From Candidatus Woesearchaeota archaeon UBA119 (GTDB taxonomy: Archaea > Nanobdellota > Nanobdellia > Woesearchaeales > UBA119): DNA of 18,993 nt. A program made the translations under genes and the position numbers. This document shows, in pieces, positions 6,875-13,155 of this stretch. The notes beneath the pieces are model-generated. The model had not been told where the DNA came from. It saw only the letters and a list, made by a program, of their open reading frames with translations, and searched no databases. The DNA lies in assembly GCA_002505945.1 (NCBI GenBank), contig DAWM01000069.1:1-18993 (forward strand), in the 5' to 3' direction. Within the stretch, counting starts at the first letter, position 1, and every line of letters begins with the position of its first letter.

Positions 6875-8029
6875 TTAACCAAACATGTTGATATACTCTG
6901 TATCTAAGAAATCCTCTTTCTTTACCTTTTCAATTGCCTTGGTAAAATCCTTCATGGAAACAGACTTCTTATCCTTCCTTATAGCAAAATAGCCCGCCTC
7001 AGTACATATCGCCTTAATCTCAGCACCAGACATGCCTTCAGTCAGCTTAGCCAAACGCCCATAATTCACTCCAACCTTTTTCATGTTCTTTGAATGAATC
7101 CTGAATATCTCTTCCCTACCTTTCTCGCTTGGCGGCTTTATATAAACAAGCCTATCCAATCTTCCAGGCCTCAAAACAGCCTCATCCAAGATATCCTTTC
7201 TATTTGTACAACCAATAATCTTAACATTATCCAAGTTATCAAAGCCATCAATCTCAGCAAGCAACTGCATAAAAGTCCTTTGCACCTCCCTTTCCCCAGA
7301 AGTGCCTAACTCTACCCTTTTAGCAGCAATTGCATCCAGCTCATCAATAAACACAATACTCGGAGCCTTAGACCTTGCCAATGAGAAAACCTCTTTAACC
7401 AATTTAGCGCCCTCACCAATAAACTTCTGGACAAGCTCAGAACCCACAATCTCAATAAAAGTAGAGTTAGTGGACGCCGCCACCGCCTTAGCAACCAAGG
7501 TCTTGCCAGTTCCAGGAGGCCCATACAAGAGCAGCCCTTTTGGCGGCTCTATCCCAATCTGCCTGAACTTATCAGGCTTGAGCAGAGGTAACTCAATTAC
7601 CTCTCTAATCTCCTCAATCTCCTCTTCAAGACCTCCAACATTATCCCAAGAAATCTTCGGCTTCTCAATAATAACAAACTTGTTAGCCTCAACATCAAAG
7701 TCCTGGTTAATCTTACCGACCACATTAAGATTCTTCTGATCAGCCAAAACATAGTCTCCAGGCTTAAGGTTTATCTGGGAAGCAACCCTTACCATAAACT
7801 TGCTTCCATTGGGCACCTTTATAACAGCCTTATCCTGACCGATGCTATCCGAAACCTCACACACCATCAAAGGAGGGGATTTTACCTTCTCTAGCTCCCT
7901 CTTAACATGCCTCAAGGTAACCCTAAGATACCTGTTCTCTTCCTCAAGCTTCTGGGTATACGCCTGAGCATCTGAATCATTTTTCTCCGTCTCAAAATCC
8001 TCGTTAGAATCATAACTACTAGTTTTCAT
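6875..8029 (-). CDS. pan: Proteasome-activating nucleotidase (PAN-like AAA+ ATPase)
   Basis: A 384-residue AAA+ unfoldase of the PAN/Rpt family, which uses ATP to unfold and thread proteins into the 20S proteasome. An N-terminal coiled coil lies at about 22-50 (QKLEEENRYLRVTLRHVKRELEKVK) and an OB-fold at about 55-118. The AAA+ module has Walker A GPPGTGKT at 170-177, pore loop KFIG at 202-205, Walker B IVFIDE at 225-230 and LRPGR with the arginine finger at 286-290. The helical small domain contains GMSGAEIKAICTEAGYFAIR. It is somewhat shorter than typical PAN (about 400-430). It ends in YINMFG, so the C-terminal tripeptide is hydrophobic-Phe-X instead of the HbYX motif that docks into the 20S ring. 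The start overlaps the M18 peptidase stop by 11 bp, so the two are translationally coupled. The 20S subunits are not in the window. Confidence 0.9.
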   Translation of the reverse strand: MKTSSYDSNEDFETEKNDSDAQAYTQKLEEENRYLRVTLRHVKRELEKVKSPPLMVCEVSDSIGQDKAVIKVPNGSKFMVRVASQINLKPGDYVLADQKNLNVVGKINQDFDVEANKFVIIEKPKISWDNVGGLEEEIEEIREVIELPLLKPDKFRQIGIEPPKGLLLYGPPGTGKTLVAKAVAASTNSTFIEIVGSELVQKFIGEGAKLVKEVFSLARSKAPSIVFIDELDAIAAKRVELGTSGEREVQRTFMQLLAEIDGFDNLDNVKIIGCTNRKDILDEAVLRPGRLDRLVYIKPPSEKGREEIFRIHSKNMKKVGVNYGRLAKLTEGMSGAEIKAICTEAGYFAIRKDKKSVSMKDFTKAIEKVKKEDFLDTEYINMFG

Positions 8030-9404
8030 TGTAAAACGCCCTATATGCCTTATAAGTTTGGAAAAGGTCTAACTTGCTTACAACCTCGCAAGGAGAATGC
8101 ATCCCTAGCATAGGAGGCCCCACATCAATAATATCCATACCAAACTTTGCTAATATGTAAGCAATTGTGCCTCCACCACCTTCATCAATCTTTCCAAGCT
8201 CTCCAGTCTGCCATATCACCTTTGCAGAGTTTAGCACATTCCGTATCTCATTGAAATACTCTGAACTAGAATCATTGGTAAGATATTTTCCACCATTTCC
8301 ACCATACTTCTCTATAGAAACACCCCTTGAAAGGAAACTAGCATTCTCAGAATCATGTACATCCTTGAAAAGCGGGTTTATCGCGCCAGTAACATCTGCA
8401 GAAATCCCTTTTGAATTAAACAACAAGTCAAACCCAGTCTCCTTAGCTTTATACAACCTTGCAAACATATTGGCGAAGTTAAGCAGGAAAGAGGAATTAG
8501 CACTTGTGTTACCTACCGAACCAATCTCCTCCTTATCCACAAACAGAGCCAGATTAGTTCTCCTCCCAACCTTTGAATCCAAAAGTGCCTTCAAAGAGGT
8601 ATAAGCACATATCCTGTCATCTTGCCCATAACCGCCAATCATAGAACCATCTATACCAACATCTCTGGGTTTATCAGCAGGAACAAACTCTAACTCGCCA
8701 ACAGCTAAATCCTCCTCATCAATACCATATTTCTCATTCAGAAGCTTTAGAACATTCGCCTTGACAGAATGCTTGTCATCCTCACTTAAAGGAATATTCC
8801 CTATAAGAATCTGCAGGGTTTCCCCTTGAATAACCTCACTCATTTTCTTGTCCATCTGTTTATAGGCAAGATGAGGCAATAAATCAGATATAATAAATGC
8901 TGGCTCACCTTCTTTCTCCCCAACAGAAACCTTAATTACTTTATTTTTCTTAGTAAGCAATACCCCGTGAAGAGCAAGCGGCCTACTCATCCAATGATAC
9001 TTCTTAATACCGCCATAATAATGAGACTTAAAAAAAGCCAGATCAGAATCCTCTGTCAAAGGAAAAGGCTTTAAATCCAATCTAGGACTATCCACATGAG
9101 CAGCAACCAATTTAAAATCAGGAGAAGACCCCACCTTTGCAAGTATAAGAGCCTTGTTCTTATAGGAATAGAACAGCTTATCGCCCTTCTTTATTGATTT
9201 CAACCGAGATATATCCTTAAAACCCTTGCTTTTCACATGAGCAAGGGCATTCTCTACAAACTCTCTCTCAGTCTTATTATTACTAAGAAAATCCTTGTAA
9301 TCCTCTGAAAAATCAAATATCTTCTTTTTTTCCGTCTTGCTTATCCTAAGCCAGCCAGACTTCCTTTCCCAACTCCACTTCTTTAAGATTTTTTTCTTCG
9401 CCAT
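8019..9404 (-). CDS. M18-family aspartyl aminopeptidase
   Basis: A 461-residue zinc aminopeptidase that removes N-terminal (typically acidic) residues from peptides. The M18 metal-site motifs are all present in order: H103 and D105 in AAHVDSPRLD, D262 in GGYGQDDR, E292/E293 in DKEEIGS, D337 in SADV and H436 in GMHSPCEV. The length agrees with the family (about 430-480), as do the N-terminal SWERKSGW segment and the Gly-rich EGGGGT loop. It lies between the M24 peptidase (47-nt gap) and the PAN ATPase (11-nt overlap), consistent with breakdown of peptides released by proteasomal degradation. M18 enzymes are best known from bacteria and eukaryotes, so an acquired gene is possible. A TATA box at 9427-9434 gives it its own promoter. 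Confidence 0.93.
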   Translation of the reverse strand: MAKKKILKKWSWERKSGWLRISKTEKKKIFDFSEDYKDFLSNNKTEREFVENALAHVKSKGFKDISRLKSIKKGDKLFYSYKNKALILAKVGSSPDFKLVAAHVDSPRLDLKPFPLTEDSDLAFFKSHYYGGIKKYHWMSRPLALHGVLLTKKNKVIKVSVGEKEGEPAFIISDLLPHLAYKQMDKKMSEVIQGETLQILIGNIPLSEDDKHSVKANVLKLLNEKYGIDEEDLAVGELEFVPADKPRDVGIDGSMIGGYGQDDRICAYTSLKALLDSKVGRRTNLALFVDKEEIGSVGNTSANSSFLLNFANMFARLYKAKETGFDLLFNSKGISADVTGAINPLFKDVHDSENASFLSRGVSIEKYGGNGGKYLTNDSSSEYFNEIRNVLNSAKVIWQTGELGKIDEGGGGTIAYILAKFGMDIIDVGPPMLGMHSPCEVVSKLDLFQTYKAYRAFYNEN

Positions 9405-9426
9405 AACCCCTTGAAGAAATTAATTA

Positions 9427-9434
9427 CTTTTAAA
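9427..9434 (-). promoter_or_regulatory. TATA-like box for the M18 peptidase/PAN pair
   Basis: TTTAAAAG on the minus strand lies 22 nt before the ATG at 9404 in the 47-nt gap after the M24 gene. It predicts a leaderless mRNA for M18-PAN. Confidence 0.45.
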
Positions 9435-9451
9435 CTTATTGGATTTGAGGT

Positions 9452-10549
9452 TTAATGAACAACTATTAACCCATCATCAGATTTGGTAAGCCTTTCAGGG
9501 CTATCTTTCAGCAGCACAGTATCCTCTACCCTTATACCAAACCTGCCTTTCAGATAAATTCCAGGTTCAACTGCAAACACATTGGCCTTAGATGAAGAAG
9601 AAAAGAAGAATAAAGGCTCATGCACAAGGGCCCCGAGCCCATGACCTATCGCATGCTCCATATCAAACCCTTCCTCTTGCATAATAGATTGAGCAAACCC
9701 CTGCAATTCCTTAGCTGAAGAAACATTTGAAGATTGATTAATACATTTGTTCTTTAAATCTTTAACAAACCCAAAAAGCTCTACCTCCTCCACAGAAGGC
9801 TCTCCAAGATAAAACATACGAGTCATGTCAGAGCTAAAGCCCTCGTACCTCAACCCGAAATCAACCAAGAGAAACCCCTTCTTAAAGCCTTTCTTAGCAT
9901 ATAAAGGGTAATGAATATATGAAGAGTTCTCAGCATTAGCAACAATTGGACTGAATGCCAACCCAGCAGAATGCTTTAAAGCCATCTCTCTTATAAATTC
10001 ATATACCTCATTCTCGGATTTTAGATTCCTTTTTTTAATATCCTTAACAAGCATATTAAAGACCTTGTCTGTCAGAGCACATGCTTGCCTTATTTTGTTA
10101 ATCTCATCATTCCGCTTCAAAGAAAAGTAACCATCCATAACATGCGAAACATCCACTAAGGAAAGATTCTCATCCAGAATCTCTTTTAAGGAAGACAAAA
10201 CAGACAACCTTGTCTTGGAAAAATCCAGCCCTAATTTGCCCCCTTTTTCAACATATTGCAATAGAAAAGGCTTCAATTCTGAGAATTTATGATAAACAAG
10301 GTTTCCCTTATCCTTCCTAGAAGGAACCATAAAAGGAAGAAAAAGATGAATCCTCTCCTCATCTTTGCCGATAAAAAGAGCAAAATCATCTGAAATCCCT
10401 AAACGAGAATTAAGATAGGGATTCCTCAAAACCTCTGAAGAAAAGAACAAAAGAGACATGTCCTTGCTCAGACCTTTAAGAAAATCCAAAAGGCCCAGAT
10501 TAAACAAATGCTCAAAGCCCCTTGCTTTCAGAACCCTCTTAATCTTCAT
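9452..10549 (-). CDS. M24-family Xaa-Pro aminopeptidase/dipeptidase
   Basis: A 365-residue pita-bread-fold metallopeptidase that cleaves Xaa-Pro bonds. The N-terminal creatinase-like domain covers about 1-140 and the catalytic domain about 145-365. The five dinuclear-metal ligands are visible: D230 in LLVDFGLR, D241 in SSDMTR, H303 in AIGHGLG, E328 in VEPGIY and E342 in IRVEDTVLL. The GHGLG and HEPL segments match PepQ/PepP rather than methionine aminopeptidase, which lacks the N-terminal domain. It is the first gene of the protein-turnover block M24-M18-PAN and has its own leaderless-type promoter, divergent from tRNase Z. Dipeptidase versus aminopeptidase activity cannot be decided from motifs. 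Confidence 0.92.
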   Translation of the reverse strand: MKIKRVLKARGFEHLFNLGLLDFLKGLSKDMSLLFFSSEVLRNPYLNSRLGISDDFALFIGKDEERIHLFLPFMVPSRKDKGNLVYHKFSELKPFLLQYVEKGGKLGLDFSKTRLSVLSSLKEILDENLSLVDVSHVMDGYFSLKRNDEINKIRQACALTDKVFNMLVKDIKKRNLKSENEVYEFIREMALKHSAGLAFSPIVANAENSSYIHYPLYAKKGFKKGFLLVDFGLRYEGFSSDMTRMFYLGEPSVEEVELFGFVKDLKNKCINQSSNVSSAKELQGFAQSIMQEEGFDMEHAIGHGLGALVHEPLFFFSSSSKANVFAVEPGIYLKGRFGIRVEDTVLLKDSPERLTKSDDGLIVVH

Positions 10550-10570
10550 AAATCAATCAAACAACAACTG

Positions 10571-10578
10571 ATTTAAAA
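10571..10578 (-). promoter_or_regulatory. TATA box for the M24 peptidase gene
   Basis: TTTTAAAT on the minus strand lies 21 nt before the ATG at 10549, predicting a leaderless mRNA. It forms a divergent pair with the tRNase Z box about 40 bp away. Confidence 0.55.
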
Positions 10579-10618
10579 CACTATTGTTTTTTGGGTAAAA
10601 GGAAAAAATACCAAAATT

Positions 10619-10626
10619 TTTAATAA
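10619..10626 (+). promoter_or_regulatory. TATA box for the tRNase Z gene
   Basis: TTTAATAA lies 22 nt before the ATG at 10649, predicting a leaderless mRNA; no Shine-Dalgarno is visible. Confidence 0.55.
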
Positions 10627-10648
10627 ACCAAAGGATTCTTCCTAACAA

Positions 10649-11545
10649 ATGATTGAAATAATATTCCTGGGAACATCTGCAATGGCTCCTACAAAGGATA
10701 GGAACCATACTTCCATCTTCATCAGAAGATTCAAGGAATACATGCTCTTTGATTGCGGGGAAGGTACCCAAAGACAGCTTAAGATAGCCGGGATTAGCCC
10801 TCAAAAGATATCCAATATTTATCTGAGCCATTGGCACGGCGACCATATGCTCGGCCTTCCAGGTCTGGTACAAACCCTCGGAGCCAACAACTACGACAAA
10901 ACACTCCAAATATACGGACCAAACCATACCAAAGAAAAGATAAAAACCCTTATGGAGACCTTTCCCTTTGAAGCCTCAATAGACTATGAAGCAAAGGATG
11001 TTAAAGAAGGAAAAGTCAAAGAGACAGAAGACTTTGTGATAAAAGCATTCAAACTCAAACATTCAGCCCCCTGCTTTGGATATAGATTAGAAGAAAAAGA
11101 CAAACTAAGAATCATCAAGAAAAAACTAAAGGAGAAAGGTATTGAAGAAGGGCCACATCTTAACAAGCTGCTGAAAGAGAAAGAGATTTTGTATAAGGGA
11201 AAGAAAATTACAACATCAGATATATGTAAAGTAAAGAAAGGAAAGAAAATAGGTTATATCGCGGATACTGGGTTATGTGATAATGTATATAAAATTGCGA
11301 AAGACGTTGACTTGCTAATATGTGAATCAACATATGCAGAGGAGCATAGAGAAAAAGCAGAAGAATACCTTCATCTCACTGGAAAACAAGCAGCAGAGAT
11401 TGCCAAAGCAAGCAATGTAAAAAATCTTATCCTGACGCACTTCTCCCAGAGATACCTTAACACAAAAGAGATACTCAAAGAAGCAAAAGAGGTTTTTGAG
11501 AACACCAAGGCAGCATACGACTTTATGAAAGTCAAGGTAAAGTGA
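10649..11545 (+). CDS. rnz: Ribonuclease Z (tRNase Z, 3' tRNA-processing endonuclease)
   Basis: A 298-residue short-form tRNase Z that cuts the 3' trailer from pre-tRNA after the discriminator base. The metallo-beta-lactamase motif is SHWHGDH (H61, H63, D65, H66). The remaining ligands are H138 in LKHSAPCFGYR, D206 in IADTG and H264 in LTHFSQRY. The FLGTSAMAPTKDRN start, the EGTQRQL segment, the ESTY motif near 226-229 and HLTGKQAAEIA are typical of the family. Residues about 150-200 carry a Lys/Glu-rich stretch corresponding to the substrate-binding insertion. The gene converges on hjc with 18 nt between them. Confidence 0.95.
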   Translation: MIEIIFLGTSAMAPTKDRNHTSIFIRRFKEYMLFDCGEGTQRQLKIAGISPQKISNIYLSHWHGDHMLGLPGLVQTLGANNYDKTLQIYGPNHTKEKIKTLMETFPFEASIDYEAKDVKEGKVKETEDFVIKAFKLKHSAPCFGYRLEEKDKLRIIKKKLKEKGIEEGPHLNKLLKEKEILYKGKKITTSDICKVKKGKKIGYIADTGLCDNVYKIAKDVDLLICESTYAEEHREKAEEYLHLTGKQAAEIAKASNVKNLILTHFSQRYLNTKEILKEAKEVFENTKAAYDFMKVKVK

Positions 11546-11563
11546 GCAATATCCTGAATTCTA

Positions 11564-11971
11564 TTAAGAAGGAGAGATGAACTCAGAAAACAGCAAACCA
11601 AAAGCCACAGCCCTTTCAACATTAACCGAGAAGCCCTTATCAGTCTCCTTTAAGTCTTCTGGATTAATAAAAAGCCAATCCCTCTTAGGGAACTTAACAG
11701 CCACCCAGGGCTCAGCCCCAAAAGCAGAGGCAAACTTTCTCAACCCAGCAATCTCAAGCTTAGAAAAATACTTAGAATTAGAACCTGTTACTTTAGCCTC
11801 AATAGCCACCTTTCTTATACCGTTTCCAGCCACCACATCCGGAGAAGGAAAAGAAATCGCACCAGAGCCAGCCACCCTTACAGCAGCCCAACCAGCCTCC
11901 CAAAGCACATGGATAAGTTCCCTCTCAGCATTAATGCCCTTCGCCTTCCTATTAAGAGATTTCCTAACCAT
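11564..11971 (-). CDS. hjc: Holliday junction resolvase Hjc
   Basis: A 135-residue archaeal resolvase that introduces paired nicks into four-way DNA junctions during recombination and fork repair. The PD-(D/E)XK nuclease core is complete: E16 in KGINAERELI, D45 in FPSPDVVAG, and E58 with K60 in AIEAKV. The RVAGSGA segment (32-38) is the conserved basic/glycine loop next to the active site. Length agrees with the family (about 120-140). A TATA box lies 21 nt upstream of the ATG in a divergent promoter region shared with the histone gene. Confidence 0.92.
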   Translation of the reverse strand: MVRKSLNRKAKGINAERELIHVLWEAGWAAVRVAGSGAISFPSPDVVAGNGIRKVAIEAKVTGSNSKYFSKLEIAGLRKFASAFGAEPWVAVKFPKRDWLFINPEDLKETDKGFSVNVERAVAFGLLFSEFISPS

Positions 11972-11992
11972 ATCAATACAAAAGAATCCGCT

Positions 11993-12000
11993 TATATAAA
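11993..12000 (-). promoter_or_regulatory. TATA box for hjc
   Basis: TTTATATA on the minus strand, exactly 21 nt before the ATG at 11971, so a leaderless transcript is expected. Confidence 0.6.
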
Positions 12001-12036
12001 CTTAACTCATGGAAATCCAGAAAAACAATCCAAAAT

Positions 12037-12044
12037 AATTTAAA
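12037..12044 (+). promoter_or_regulatory. TATA-like box for the histone/aIF2-beta/DUF424 cluster
   Basis: AATTTAAA lies 22 nt before the histone ATG at 12067; no Shine-Dalgarno is visible, so the first cistron is probably leaderless. Confidence 0.5.
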
Positions 12045-12066
12045 CATCCTTTAATTTCCCAAAGCC

Positions 12067-12288
12067 ATGGTATATGGAATACTACCACTTAATGCCCTAT
12101 ATAAAATAATCAAAGAAGAAGGAGCAGAGAGGATATCAGAAAATTCAGTCGCTGAGCTCAAATATATACTTGAAAAGAAGATTAAAGATGTTGCAAGGAT
12201 ATCAATTCTCATAGCATCCAATGCAGGAAGAAAAACCATTATGGAAGATGATGTAAAACACGCAATAGAACAAATAAAAGGTGAGTAA
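12067..12288 (+). CDS. Archaeal histone
   Basis: A 73-residue single histone-fold protein (alpha1-L1-alpha2-L2-alpha3) that dimerises and wraps DNA. LPLNALYKIIKEEGAERIS is the first helix and loop L1. A long central helix follows (SVAELKYILEKKIKDVARISILIA). NAGRKTIMEDDVKHAI contains the RKT of loop L2 and the last helix. This matches HMfB-type histones in length and layout with no extra tails. It is the first gene of a tight cluster, one base ahead of the aIF2-beta ATG. Confidence 0.95.
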   Translation: MVYGILPLNALYKIIKEEGAERISENSVAELKYILEKKIKDVARISILIASNAGRKTIMEDDVKHAIEQIKGE

Positions 12289-12289
12289 A

Positions 12290-12697
12290 ATGAAATACGA
12301 AGAAATGCTCAAGAATGCAATAGAAAACCTGCCAGACCAGGAAGCAGGGAAACAAAGATTTGATGTTCCAAAAGTCAAAGGTCATATCCAAGGAAATAGA
12401 ACAATATTAAGCAATTTTCACATAATCGCCAAAACAATCAACAGGGATCCCGAACACCTGCTCAAGTTCATCTTAAGAGAGTTAGCAAGCCCAGGGGAAT
12501 TAAGCGAAAGTGCCGCTATAATCAAATCCAAGGTTTCTTCAGAAAAGGTAAACAACAAGATAAACAAATATGTCCATGAATTCGTTATATGCCCAGACTG
12601 CGGAAAGCCAGATACAATATTGAAAAAAGAAAAAGGATTAACAATAAAGGTATGCCACGCCTGCGGAAGCAAGCATCCAGTCAGGACAATAAAATGA
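12290..12697 (+). CDS. Translation initiation factor aIF2 subunit beta
   Basis: A 135-residue subunit of the aIF2 heterotrimer that delivers initiator Met-tRNA to the small ribosomal subunit. An N-terminal helix binds the gamma subunit. The alpha-beta core carries VPKVKGHIQGNRTILSNFHIIA and RDPEHLLKFILRELASPG. The C-terminal zinc ribbon has C101, C104, C122 and C125 with the family signature CPDCGKPDT. I chose the ATG at 12290 rather than the GTG at 12281 because the end of the histone gene provides GGTGA a few bases before this ATG. Its stop overlaps the next gene's start (ATGA). All family features are intact. Confidence 0.95.
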   Translation: MKYEEMLKNAIENLPDQEAGKQRFDVPKVKGHIQGNRTILSNFHIIAKTINRDPEHLLKFILRELASPGELSESAAIIKSKVSSEKVNNKINKYVHEFVICPDCGKPDTILKKEKGLTIKVCHACGSKHPVRTIK

Positions 12698-12990
12698 AAC
12701 CCATGATTTCAGTGCATAACCTTGAAGGCCGCATATCGGCTACAATAGCTGATAAAGAACTAACCAATAAAAAACTTAAAGAAGATAAATTGAAAATCAA
12801 CCTGGCATCAAAATTCTATAATTGGAAAGAAAGAAACACAGAAGAGATTAAAAACATAATTCGCGACTCAAAACTAATTCTGTTTATAGGGAAAGAATCC
12901 ACAAATTTCGCCCTAAAAGAAAGAATGATTAACCAAGAAGACATTAAAAGAATCCAAAACATTCCTTTCTGTCATCTCATGAAACTCTGA
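12694..12990 (+). CDS. DUF424-like conserved archaeal protein
   Basis: A 98-residue protein whose ATG overlaps the aIF2-beta stop (ATGA), so it is translationally coupled. An in-frame start further upstream at 12589 lies inside aIF2-beta and is not needed. The sequence follows the pattern I associate with DUF424: a short strand with H-N-x-E-G, then TIADKEL and K-x-L-K-E-D-K-L, then ASKFYNW, a helix of acidic residues (TEEIKNIIRDSKLI), FIGKESTNFAL and a terminal INQEDIKRIQNIPFCH. DUF424 genes commonly lie beside aIF2-beta in archaea, which supports the call. The molecular function is unknown; a link to translation is suggested only by context. Confidence 0.7.
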   Translation: MKPMISVHNLEGRISATIADKELTNKKLKEDKLKINLASKFYNWKERNTEEIKNIIRDSKLILFIGKESTNFALKERMINQEDIKRIQNIPFCHLMKL

Positions 12991-12995
12991 AATCC

Positions 12996-13000
12996 TTTTT
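12996..13000 (+). terminator. Short T-tract after the DUF424-like gene
   Basis: TTTTT begins 6 nt after the stop codon at 12988-12990 and could end the histone cluster transcript. It is a weak signal. Confidence 0.25.
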
Positions 13001-13084
13001 ACCTAAATTCTTGCTCAGAAAAGGCAAATTATTAAAATTACTTATGGGTAGTAATAAACATAAAGTCTTAGATGCCTGTTAAAT

Positions 13085-13092
13085 TATATAAA
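13085..13092 (+). promoter_or_regulatory. TATA box for the giant surface protein gene
   Basis: TATATAAA predicts a start near 13114 and a leader of about 42 nt. The leader ends in GAGGGA (13145-13150) about 5 nt before the GTG start. The rest of the 165-nt gap from 12991 to 13155 shows nothing I recognise. Confidence 0.5.
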
Positions 13093-13155
13093 ACATATTA
13101 GAATCATAAAAAAGAAAAAGTAGAAGAAACAAAATATCCTTAAGAGGGAATCCCA

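Noticed and set aside
12281..12289. GTG start of aIF2-beta overlapping the histone stop
   Set aside because: The GTG is part of the GGTGA Shine-Dalgarno that fits the ATG at 12290.
12589..12693. Longer form of the DUF424-like protein starting inside aIF2-beta
   Set aside because: The extension would overlap the aIF2-beta zinc ribbon in another frame. The ATG at 12694 gives the usual ATGA coupling and a sequence that begins where the family begins.
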